DNA of 14,431 bases from an uncultured Clostridia bacterium (GTDB taxonomy: Bacteria; Bacillota; Clostridia; Lachnospirales; Bianqueaceae): positions 1 to 14,431 of the forward strand of contig CANOUM010000026.1 of the NCBI GenBank assembly GCA_947570515.1. Reading direction: 5' to 3'. Shown piece after piece: positions 1-6,525 of this stretch (position 1 is its first letter; each line of letters opens with the position of its first letter). Below the pieces are notes generated by a model. That model worked only from the letters and a program-made list of their open reading frames with translations. It searched no databases and had not been told where the DNA came from. The position numbers were made by a program, and so were the translations under genes.

Positions 1-2
1 AA

Positions 3-347
3 GCTGTGATTGTTTCACTGCAATCCAAATCAGACCCCAAAACCGGCCGCACCATATTTTGTGAAATCCCTGGTTCCGAGCTGAGACTTCCTTGTGATCT
101 TCTCTTAATTGCCTGTGGATTCACAGGGCCCCTGCCTGACTTAATCAATCACTTTAATTTACAGACCACACCAGCTTCTACTGTTCAGACCATTGACGGC
201 GGATATGCAACCAACATTCAAAAAGTTTTCGCTGCCGGCGATATGCGCCGCGGACAGTCTCTTGTTGTTTGGGCAATTGCAGAAGGACGTGCAGCGGCGG
301 CGGCAATTGATGAATATTTACTGGGCTATACTTGTTTAGCCAAGTAA
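3..347 (+). CDS. gltD: Glutamate synthase small (beta) subunit, C-terminal end, 5' truncated by window edge
   Basis: This is the last 114 residues of an NAD(P)H-dependent oxidoreductase subunit. The beta subunit feeds electrons from NADPH through FAD and iron-sulfur clusters to the large subunit, which turns 2-oxoglutarate and glutamine into two glutamates. Visible are the end of the NAD(P)-binding half (CDLLLIACGFTGP) and the C-terminal FAD-binding signature VFAAGDMRRGQSLVVWAI followed by AEGRAAAAAID, which closely fits GltD. The reading frame is open at the left edge, so the GTG at position 6 is not the real start. The gene ends in TAA and is followed by a strong hairpin terminator. It converges on kbl. 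Related homotetrameric GltA-type or PreT/AegA-like proteins share this C-terminal fold, so the subunit name is likely but not certain. Confidence 0.85.
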   Translation, partial: AVIVSLQSKSDPKTGRTIFCEIPGSELRLPCDLLLIACGFTGPLPDLINHFNLQTTPASTVQTIDGGYATNIQKVFAAGDMRRGQSLVVWAIAEGRAAAAAIDEYLLGYTCLAK

Positions 348-352
348 AATAT

Positions 353-388
353 AAAAAAATGACAAGTCATACGACTTGTCATTTTTTT
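353..388. terminator. Bidirectional rho-independent terminator between gltD and kbl
   Basis: A perfect inverted repeat, TGACAAGTC-ATAC-GACTTGTCA, is flanked by seven A on the left and seven T on the right. The stem is therefore 9 bp, extendable to 16 bp with A-T pairs, and a U-run follows it on either strand. It sits 5 nt after the gltD stop and 17 nt from the end of convergent kbl, so it can end both transcripts. Confidence 0.92.
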
Positions 389-405
389 CTGATAAGCTTT
401 ATATC

Positions 406-1587
406 TTACAGCCCCATTTCTTCCTTAACCTGCTTAAAGCATTTCACCACGTAATCTAAATCTTCCTTGCTGTGTGCAGCAGAAACCTGAGTACGGATTC
501 TTGCTTTTCCTTTCGGAACAACCGGATATACAAAGCTGGTTACATATACACCCAGCTCCAGCATACGCTCTGCAACTTTGCCGGCTACATGAGCGTCATA
601 GAACATTACGGCTACAATCGGATGTGTGCTGGGAATAATATCAAAGCCAACCTTCTCCATTTCCTCTCTGAAATAGCGTGTGTTTTCATGCACCTTATCA
701 CGCAGTGCCGTGCTCTCCATCAGCATGGTAAAGGTTTCATGAGCTGCACTTGCAATTGCAGGAGCCAATGTATTAGAGAACAGATAGGGACGGCTCTTTT
801 GACGAAGCATATCCACAATTTCCTGACGTGCGCTGGTATAACCGCCAGATGCTCCGCCCAGTGCCTTACCAAGCGTACCTGTGATGATGTCAACACGGCC
901 CATAACGTCGCATGCCTCATGCGTACCGCGGCCATGCTCACCCATAAATCCAACAGCATGGCTGTCATCTACCATCACTAATGCATCGTACTCCTCTGCC
1001 AAGTCGCAGATCCCCTGCAGATTTGCAATGATACCATCCATGGAAAATACGCCGTCTGTTGCAATCAATTTGATCTTTGCATCCTTTGCTTCTTCTAAGC
1101 AGCGTTTTAAATCTTCCATGTCATTGTTTTTATAACGGAATCTCTGCGCCTTACACAAACGAACACCATCAATAATGCTGGCATGATTTAATTCATCACT
1201 GATGATAGCGCATTCCGCATCCAAGAGCGTTTCAAACAGTCCGCCATTGGCATCAAAGCAAGAGCTGTACAGAATTGTATCATCCATGCCAAGAAAATCA
1301 CTGATTTTTTTCTCTAAATCCTTATGAATTTCCTGCGTACCGCAAATAAAGCGTACAGAAGAAAGGCCATAGCCCCACTTATCATAGCTATCCTTTGCTG
1401 CAGCAATCAATCTCTCATTATTAGATAACCCAAGGTAGTTATTAGCGCACATATTGATCACGTTTTTAGCTGCTGTCGTGTCAATGTGACTCTGCTGAGG
1501 CGTTGTGATGACACGCTCATTTTTATACAGACCATCTGTTTTTAACTGATTTAAAGTCTCTTGAAAATACTTATATGCTGTTTTCAT
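406..1587 (-). CDS. kbl: 2-amino-3-ketobutyrate CoA ligase (glycine C-acetyltransferase)
   Basis: This PLP enzyme of the alpha-oxoamine synthase family, 393 aa (E. coli Kbl is about 398), cleaves 2-amino-3-oxobutyrate with CoA to glycine and acetyl-CoA in the cytoplasm. Landmarks are NNYLGLSN (49-56), DELNHASIIDG (131-141), the cofactor-contacting D207/H210 in VMVDDSHAVGFMG, and the Schiff-base lysine K241 in TGTLGKALGGASGGYT. The start is supported by AGGAGA 6 nt upstream of ATG. It lies 44 bp downstream of tdh on the same strand, so the unstable ketobutyrate product of Tdh can be passed on directly. The neighbour makes Kbl the best choice over BioF or ALA synthase, which share the fold. The gene ends before the shared terminator at 353-388. 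Confidence 0.95.
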   Translation of the reverse strand: MKTAYKYFQETLNQLKTDGLYKNERVITTPQQSHIDTTAAKNVINMCANNYLGLSNNERLIAAAKDSYDKWGYGLSSVRFICGTQEIHKDLEKKISDFLGMDDTILYSSCFDANGGLFETLLDAECAIISDELNHASIIDGVRLCKAQRFRYKNNDMEDLKRCLEEAKDAKIKLIATDGVFSMDGIIANLQGICDLAEEYDALVMVDDSHAVGFMGEHGRGTHEACDVMGRVDIITGTLGKALGGASGGYTSARQEIVDMLRQKSRPYLFSNTLAPAIASAAHETFTMLMESTALRDKVHENTRYFREEMEKVGFDIIPSTHPIVAVMFYDAHVAGKVAERMLELGVYVTSFVYPVVPKGKARIRTQVSAAHSKEDLDYVVKCFKQVKEEMGL

Positions 1588-1631
1588 GGTAATCTCCTGA
1601 TATTTTTAATAGATTCTGATGAACGATCGAT

Positions 1632-2693
1632 TTATTCCTGATGTGCTGACGTCCAGTCTAAAACAACCTTACCGGACTTACCGGTATTCATTACATCAAA
1701 GCCTTTCTGGAAATCTTTAAAATCAAACTCATGCGTTAATACTTTTCTTACATCCAAGCCGCTCTCCAGCATAAAGATCATCTTGTTCCATGTATCAAAT
1801 ACTTTACGGCCATAGATACCGCGGATCGTCAAACCGTTCCAAACAATCTTCTGCCAGTCAACCTGCGGCTGCTTTGCATGGATTCCCAGAACTGCAATTT
1901 TACCGCCGTTATTCATATTATCAATCATAGAAGAAAATGCAGGACCGTTTCCTGACATTTCTAAGCCGATATCAAAGCCCTCTTTCAGACCAATCGTTTT
2001 CATTGCATCTTCCAGTTTTTCTTTCGCTACGTTCACTGTAATAACGGAAGGTGTAATCTCTTTGCAAAGATTAAGACGATAATCATTAACATCCGTAACA
2101 ACTACACGGCGGGCTCCCACATGATGTGCAATAGCCGCTGCCATGATTCCGATAGCTCCGCAGCCCGTAATTAAGACATCCTCTCCCACCATATCAAAGC
2201 TCAGCGCCGTATGTACTGCATTGCCAAGCGGATCAAAGGAGGATACCATTGATTCTGTAATGGTATCGGTAATGGTAACGGGAACTACATTATCTTTCGG
2301 AATAACCAGATATTCAGCAAACGCACCATTGCGGTTAACACCTACGCCAATTGCATTGCGGCAGAGATGTTTGTTTCCTTCACGACAATTTCGGCAGGTA
2401 CCGCAGGTAATATGACCTTCCCCTGTAACCGTCTGTCCTACCTGATATTCGGAAACTGCTTCACCTACTTCTACGATTTCTCCTACATATTCATGGCCAA
2501 TGACTGTAGGAATCTTGATCGTAGCCTGTGACCACTCGTCCCAATTGTAAATATGCAGATCTGTACCACAAATAGAAGTCTTATGAATCTTAATTTTTAC
2601 ATCATTGGGACCCACCTCTGGAATCGGAACTCTTTCCAGTGTAAGTCCAACACCAGCTTCTGATTTAACCAGCGCATACATTGTTTTGCTCAT
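1632..2693 (-). CDS. tdh: L-threonine 3-dehydrogenase (zinc, MDR family)
   Basis: Oxidises L-threonine to 2-amino-3-oxobutyrate with NAD+, the first step of threonine breakdown to glycine plus acetyl-CoA with Kbl. The 353-aa protein has the catalytic-zinc region SICGTDLHIYNWDEW (C42) and GHEYVGEIVEVGE (H67, E68), the structural-zinc cluster C97, C100, C103 and C111, and the Rossmann motif GCGAIG (177-182). SICGTD-HIYNWDEWSQ is typical of bacterial Tdh rather than other zinc alcohol dehydrogenases. I chose MSKTMYALVK as the start because TAGGAGGA lies just upstream at ideal spacing. An in-frame upstream start at 2759 adds 22 atypical residues and would place the start at the promoter. It is first in a tdh-kbl operon with its own promoter and structured leader. 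Confidence 0.95.
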   Translation of the reverse strand: MSKTMYALVKSEAGVGLTLERVPIPEVGPNDVKIKIHKTSICGTDLHIYNWDEWSQATIKIPTVIGHEYVGEIVEVGEAVSEYQVGQTVTGEGHITCGTCRNCREGNKHLCRNAIGVGVNRNGAFAEYLVIPKDNVVPVTITDTITESMVSSFDPLGNAVHTALSFDMVGEDVLITGCGAIGIMAAAIAHHVGARRVVVTDVNDYRLNLCKEITPSVITVNVAKEKLEDAMKTIGLKEGFDIGLEMSGNGPAFSSMIDNMNNGGKIAVLGIHAKQPQVDWQKIVWNGLTIRGIYGRKVFDTWNKMIFMLESGLDVRKVLTHEFDFKDFQKGFDVMNTGKSGKVVLDWTSAHQE

Positions 2694-2708
2694 AACGAAT
2701 CCTCCTAA

Positions 2709-2747
2709 TGTCTTCGAGTGAAGGACACTTCTCGCTTGCGATGTCCT
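2709..2747 (-). promoter_or_regulatory. Two mutually exclusive hairpins in the tdh leader
   Basis: In the minus-strand transcript, AGGACA (2742-2747) can pair with TGTCCT (2722-2727) around an inner TCGC-AA-GCGA stem. The same TGTCC segment can instead pair as TGTCCTTC (2720-2727) with GAAGACA (2709-2715), leaving one bulged C. The two folds cannot coexist. The second ends 3 nt before the AGGAGG ribosome binding site. I see no known riboswitch aptamer; a regulatory role is inference. Confidence 0.35.
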
Positions 2748-2792
2748 CTTTACAAGCACATTTTATCATGCATTTTATTTCTTCGCAAGCAA
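2732..2792. repeat. Inverted pair of TCGCAAGCRA motifs across the tdh promoter
   Basis: TCGCAAGCAA lies on the plus strand at 2783-2792, overlapping the proposed -35 box. TCGCAAGCGA lies on the minus strand at 2732-2741, just inside the transcribed leader. They form an 8-bp inverted repeat (GCTTGCGA/TCGCAAGC) with the -10 box between them. The arrangement would suit two operator half-sites for a repressor, but chance or RNA pairing is also possible. Confidence 0.3.
2760..2788 (-). promoter_or_regulatory. Candidate sigma-A promoter for tdh-kbl
   Basis: Read on the minus strand: -35 TTGCGA (2783-2788), a 17-nt spacer, and -10 TAAAAT (2760-2765) with a TGA just upstream, giving an extended -10. 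Transcription would begin near 2753, leaving about 60 nt of leader before the tdh ATG. Confidence 0.6.
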
Positions 2793-2804
2793 ATTTTCAT
2801 TTTT

Positions 2805-3686
2805 TTATCGTTGAATTTTTTTTAATAAATCCTGCATTTCTTCTACTGAAAACAGGTACTTCTCATTACAGAAATGACAGCTCATCTCAATCGTTTCTCC
2901 TGCATCGATCAGTTCCTGCAAGTCTTTCTCTCCAATGCTCATCAAAGCAGCGCTGACTCGTTCCCTCGTGCAATTACATTGAAACCTCGTTTCAACCTTA
3001 TCCAAAGTATGATAATCAAATTCTCCCAGCATATCTTCCAGCAATTCCTCTGGCGTATGTCCCTCTGCCAGATATTTTGAAATAGGCGGGAAATGCGTTA
3101 CTTTCTCTTGTAGCTTTTCTGCAATTTCATCGGATGCTCCCGGCATCATCTGAAAAATATATCCTCCCGATGTCCACACCGTTTCATCTTTATTTACCAG
3201 AACTCCTAATGCTACTGCTGAAGGAATCTGTTCAGAGGCTGTAAAATAATATGCCAGATCTTCTGCAATTTCACTGCTTACTAAATGTGTTGATCCCACA
3301 TACGGCTCTTTTAAGCCCAAATCCTTAACAATGTTCATAACTCCAATACCAACCGCTGCTGCCACATCCAGCTTTCCTTTTTCCTTTGGCGGCAATTCTA
3401 CCTTAGGCTGGCTGACATAGCCCCGTACCGCGCCGTTTCCGTCTGCAGTCGTAATGATTTTTCCAATCGGACCCGATCCCTCAATTTGAATCGTAAGCGT
3501 CTCCTTGGCTCCTTTTAGCTGACACGCCATCATCGCCGCTGCTGTCATCGTCCTTCCCAGTGCCGCTGTGGCTACCGGCGTTGTTCCATGTCTTTTTCTC
3601 GCCTCTTCAACCATTTCTGATGTAACGGCGGCAAATGCTAAAATCTGTCCGTCAGCCGCCATCCCTCTTAACACATAATCACTCAT
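2805..3686 (-). CDS. hslO: Hsp33 redox-regulated chaperone
   Basis: Cytosolic holdase chaperone activated by oxidative unfolding; when reduced, four cysteines bind zinc and keep it inactive. The 293-aa length is normal. The N-terminus MSDYVLRGMAADGQILAFAA and TTPVATAALGRTMTAAAMM match the family. The C-terminal switch is complete: C237 and C239 (CNC), then C270 and C273 (CHFC), spaced as in CXC-X(27-32)-CXXC. The start is set by AAAGGA 8 nt upstream of ATG; a longer in-frame version from 3719 lies inside the upstream gene. The first 8 nt overlap the end of the methyltransferase gene, implying translational coupling. I see no clear terminator between hslO and the tdh promoter, so some readthrough into tdh-kbl is possible. 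Confidence 0.96.
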   Translation of the reverse strand: MSDYVLRGMAADGQILAFAAVTSEMVEEARKRHGTTPVATAALGRTMTAAAMMACQLKGAKETLTIQIEGSGPIGKIITTADGNGAVRGYVSQPKVELPPKEKGKLDVAAAVGIGVMNIVKDLGLKEPYVGSTHLVSSEIAEDLAYYFTASEQIPSAVALGVLVNKDETVWTSGGYIFQMMPGASDEIAEKLQEKVTHFPPISKYLAEGHTPEELLEDMLGEFDYHTLDKVETRFQCNCTRERVSAALMSIGEKDLQELIDAGETIEMSCHFCNEKYLFSVEEMQDLLKKIQR

Positions 3687-4437
3687 TTTTCTGTTCCTTT
3701 CTCTGTTCCCTTGCAACAAAACATATTCGTTCGGAGCTTTCTGTTATTGGATTTAATGTAAATGCATCATACACACCCTCTACTTTTAAATGAGACGCCT
3801 CCAGTAATTTTACAATCTGAGAAACTGTGTATGCTTTTTGATAATGAAATTCTTCTTCTCTTCGATAGAGATCCTCTTGCTGGCAAAAGAAGGTCACCTG
3901 ATATTCATTGATCCTTTCTTCCCTATCATAATAATTCTGCCAAATAAAGGCAGCTGTTTCCGTGGTATCGGCAAACGTCTGATCTCCCAGTAGATGCTCA
4001 TATTTATAAACGGTATTGATATCAAAAATAAAAAGGCCATCCGGATCCAGATAATTCTCCACAAGCTGAAAGGTTTGAAGCAGCTCATCTTCTTCTAAAA
4101 TATAATTGAGACTATCACAGGTACACAAAATACTGTCTACCGTCCCGTACAGTTCAAATTCCCGCATATCCTGCATTAAATATAAAATATCCTTCTGCTT
4201 TGTTCTGGCTTTATCCTGCGCAATTTCTAACATTTCCGGCGATATATCTGCGCCAATCATATCATAGCCCCGTTTTGCCAATTCTAATGTTAAACTGCCC
4301 GTACCACAGGCTAAATCCAGAATCAAATGAGGCTTGGCCTTATGCGCCTTCCATATCTGCTCTATATAATCGGCCCATACCGTATAGGGAATTGTCTGCA
4401 TAAACTCATCATAGACTTTCGCAAATTCCTGATACAT
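3679..4437 (-). CDS. Class I SAM-dependent methyltransferase
   Basis: A 252-aa soluble protein with a Rossmann-type methyltransferase fold. Motif I is LDLACGTGSLTLELA (from about residue 40), followed by the acidic ribose-binding end of strand 2 in IGADISPEML and by ILCTCDSLNYI and FIFDINTVYKYEHL further on. The N-terminus MYQEFAKVYDEFM resembles the YqeM-like group of small-molecule methyltransferases. The substrate cannot be told from sequence; C-terminal FHYQKAYTVSQIVKLLE is typical of the group. GGAGAG lies 6 nt upstream of ATG. It overlaps hslO by 8 nt, so the two are co-transcribed, which hints at a stress or housekeeping link but does not prove one. Confidence 0.85.
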   Translation of the reverse strand: MYQEFAKVYDEFMQTIPYTVWADYIEQIWKAHKAKPHLILDLACGTGSLTLELAKRGYDMIGADISPEMLEIAQDKARTKQKDILYLMQDMREFELYGTVDSILCTCDSLNYILEEDELLQTFQLVENYLDPDGLFIFDINTVYKYEHLLGDQTFADTTETAAFIWQNYYDREERINEYQVTFFCQQEDLYRREEEFHYQKAYTVSQIVKLLEASHLKVEGVYDAFTLNPITESSERICFVAREQRKEQKNE

Positions 4438-4473
4438 GTTCTCTCCATTTCAACCAAAATAAATAACATATGA

Positions 4474-4502
4474 ATTGTATCACAGAATAGCACACTTGCC
4501 TA
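4474..4502 (-). promoter_or_regulatory. Candidate promoter for the methyltransferase-hslO operon
   Basis: Read on the minus strand: -35 TAGGCA (4497-4502, four of six consensus bases), a 17-nt spacer, and -10 TACAAT (4474-4479) preceded by TGA, giving an extended -10. It lies 36 nt before the methyltransferase start and inside the 103-bp gap after the last pilus gene. Confidence 0.5.
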
Positions 4503-4540
4503 GGGCATGTTTTAAAATTGACGCATGCTCCTTAATATCC

Positions 4541-5182
4541 TTATCGCAAAACAAACGGTATTTTTTCTCTCCATATTTGAAAAATAGTTTTTTTCTCTTT
4601 TTTAGGCAAGTCTTCAGTTAAAACATCCAGAGCAATTTCTGTCTCTTCTTTTTTCTGCCTTCCTTGTCTCCTCTCTGCCCAGCTTTGCCAGTCAGCCGCT
4701 TCCCCTGCCTGCGCAACCTGAGTATTTAACTCAAAAATAAGTAAAATCAATTCCTTTTGCATCCACTTTTGATAAACTGCCTTTTGCCACAATAATCTTG
4801 CTAAGCCTTTAAAGATCCCTGTGACTCCTACCGCGTCTATATCCCACGGACAATATATCATCTGCAATCTTTTTTCTTCAGCATTCCAAAAAATCCACTC
4901 TGCATCCCAAAGCAATTTATCCCAGTCCATCAGATATTGTTCTATATCTTTTTGAATCATTCCTAATGCTGTTATAAACATTAATAATTCTTCCTGATCC
5001 GGCTCATTCTTTAACCATGCTAATACCGATTTGCCCATTCCCCTTTGATAATGCAGCGTCTCTTCTTCCCAGCTAAATGGTAATAGCCACTTAACCTTCT
5101 GCATCATCTGGACCTGATACACAATCGCCTTTTCATCTGCCCGAACATATAATGCTTCCGATTCCTTGATTCTATATACCAT
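4541..5182 (-). CDS. DUF6382-type protein, last gene of the tad operon, lacking an FHA domain
   Basis: A 213-aa protein resembling the DUF6382 module found in Lachnospiraceae Tad clusters. Supporting signs are the spacing and chemistry of VKWLLPFSWEEETLHY (about 30-45), a helical stretch with LAWLKNEP-LLMFITALGMIQKDIEQYLMD, and WDKLLWDAEWIFWNAEEKRLQMIYCPW (about 86-112). No signal peptide or membrane helix is visible; it is rich in Trp, Glu and Lys. Family members I know usually continue into a phosphothreonine-binding FHA domain, but this one stops after a basic tail, IFQIWREKIPFVLR. GGAGAT lies 6 nt upstream of ATG, and the start is 3 bp from the prepilin peptidase stop. Its role is unknown; position suggests a cytoplasmic regulator or scaffold of the pilus machine. 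Confidence 0.7.
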   Translation of the reverse strand: MVYRIKESEALYVRADEKAIVYQVQMMQKVKWLLPFSWEEETLHYQRGMGKSVLAWLKNEPDQEELLMFITALGMIQKDIEQYLMDWDKLLWDAEWIFWNAEEKRLQMIYCPWDIDAVGVTGIFKGLARLLWQKAVYQKWMQKELILLIFELNTQVAQAGEAADWQSWAERRQGRQKKEETEIALDVLTEDLPKKEKKTIFQIWREKIPFVLR

Positions 5183-5185
5183 ACT

Positions 5186-5593
5186 TCAATCTCCGCAAAT
5201 GGCAAGCCAATACCCCAGTAAAATAAAGGGAACAAAGGGGATCTTTCCATCGCTGTCTTTATTCAGCATCCATATTCCGACTGCTGCTAGTCCCAAAAGG
5301 ATAACCCCATTACACAGACTCCTCCAGAATATTTCCGGCGGCCAGAAAAGCGCCAGAATCGTAAGCAACCATACATCTCCGCCGCCCAGCTGCTGTTTCT
5401 TTTGAAACCAAGCTCCGCCTGCACCTATCAAAACTGCAAAAAATAAAGAGAAAAGCTGTAACTGCCATGCCAGGAGACTGAATTTCCATATTCCTCCTAT
5501 CGAAAGCAGCAGTAATAATGCAACCGGCAGCTTTTTTGTCCATGCGTCAAAAATCGCTAATCCAATCAAAATGGCCTGCATAATCAGCATCAT
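5186..5593 (-). CDS. Prepilin peptidase (A24 family, TadV/CpaA-like)
   Basis: Short integral-membrane aspartyl protease, 135 aa, typical of Tad-type (CpaA/TadV) enzymes that lack the N-methylation domain. Both catalytic aspartates are present: D16 in GLAIFDAWTKKLP, and D73 in LGGGD, the family GxGD motif. Four or five hydrophobic helices span the protein. It should cut the Flp pilin and pseudopilins encoded just upstream after the glycine of their G|xxxxE motifs. I chose ATG at 5593, which makes an ATGA overlap with the previous stop and follows AAGGGA at good spacing; an in-frame start at 5629 would lie within the upstream gene. The adjoining second ATG (5590) is an equally possible start. 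Confidence 0.88.
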   Translation of the reverse strand: MMLIMQAILIGLAIFDAWTKKLPVALLLLLSIGGIWKFSLLAWQLQLFSLFFAVLIGAGGAWFQKKQQLGGGDVWLLTILALFWPPEIFWRSLCNGVILLGLAAVGIWMLNKDSDGKIPFVPFILLGYWLAICGD

Positions 5594-6525
5594 GAAAAAT
5601 TCCCTTTTCCCTCCTGACAAAGTCCACATCCTGTATATCCGCGCTCAAGTGCTTCCTCCATATGCATAGATGAAAGCTGTGGATATAAATAGGTACATTC
5701 CTTCGTGTGATAACGCTCTCCTTTACTTGTCATATATACAATAACCTTTTGCTGCGGACTGCAGCGTTCACAGGATTTTCGGCCCTCTCTTTGCGCCTGC
5801 TGCCGTACCTGAGAAATGATATCTTTTTGAATTAAATAACAGTCCAGACTGTGATAATGTATTCCCTGCCCTATCCGATATACGAGGTTCTCTAACGCTG
5901 CAGAGCCCTCTGTTTTCTCCTGTCCGAAATTAGTATCTTCGCCGACAAACGTATGATATACTCTTTCTATTTTGACGCTGGGAAGGCTCCAAAAAGGAAG
6001 ATCGATATTCCATTCAAATGAGATAACACCTTTAATGAGTCTTTTTCTTCCCTCTTTGCTATAAAAAAATCGGCTTTCTACAAAGGAAATTCCATCCCAT
6101 CCGTTTAAAATTCCCCACTGATGCAGTTTTTCCTCCTGAATATAGTCTTTTACTTTTTCTTTCAGAAGATATCGCCCTGCTATATTGATCACTTCTTCCT
6201 CCAGTATCTCTTTCATATTTTCTGGATCCTTCAAAGCTTTATATCGTGTTAAGATCCCCTCCAGCTCCTGTACCTCTTCCGGCTCTGTCGGCGCTACCTC
6301 TTCTTCCCGCTCACTTTGAGCTGGTAACATAGATAACCGTTCTAACAGGTAGCTTTCCACTGCTATTTCACGAAGTCCTTGCTCTAGTCCAACTTCCAGC
6401 ATATTTTGTATAACAAGCCCATACACCAAATAAAGAAATGGCAGAATCACTGCAATAAGCCATGGAAACACCAAGGCCGCTTCAAGAACCATAGAACCTC
6501 CCATGTGCTTACTCATAGATTTCAT
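5590..6525 (-). CDS. TadE-like pilus protein with duplicated YHxxxC...CxxC module
   Basis: A 311-aa protein. The N-terminus is short and basic, then GGSMVLEAALVFPWLIAVILPFLYLVYG (about 9-36), a pilin-like leader with glycine 10, Glu at +5 and one membrane helix. A Glu-rich, probably coiled region follows (about 70-150). The C-terminus holds two copies of one module exactly 48 residues apart: Y216, H225, C229, C252, C255 and Y264, H273, C277, C300, C303. Each has the Cys/His pattern of a small zinc-binding fold, like the VY.T..G..YH...C...GYT.C..C segments in some secreted Firmicutes nucleases. The start at 6525 follows GGGGA and gives the expected short leader; starts at 6567 and 6582 are also open. 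It overlaps the DUF5702 gene by 17 nt and the peptidase gene by 4. It is likely a minor, possibly surface-exposed pilus component. Confidence 0.75.
   Translation of the reverse strand: MKSMSKHMGGSMVLEAALVFPWLIAVILPFLYLVYGLVIQNMLEVGLEQGLREIAVESYLLERLSMLPAQSEREEEVAPTEPEEVQELEGILTRYKALKDPENMKEILEEEVINIAGRYLLKEKVKDYIQEEKLHQWGILNGWDGISFVESRFFYSKEGRKRLIKGVISFEWNIDLPFWSLPSVKIERVYHTFVGEDTNFGQEKTEGSAALENLVYRIGQGIHYHSLDCYLIQKDIISQVRQQAQREGRKSCERCSPQQKVIVYMTSKGERYHTKECTYLYPQLSSMHMEEALERGYTGCGLCQEGKGNFS

Noticed and set aside
472..981. Plus-strand frame of 169 codons opposite kbl
   Set aside because: It is antisense to a clearly identified gene, has no ribosome binding site and does not resemble a protein family; the same applies to the other antisense frames in the window.
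2694..2759. A 22-residue N-terminal extension of Tdh
   Set aside because: The extension lacks family similarity and its start coincides with the proposed promoter and transcription start; the internal ATG has a consensus ribosome binding site.
4505..4528. A terminator after the DUF6382 gene
   Set aside because: The stem is only 5 bp with a 14-nt loop and no U-run follows.
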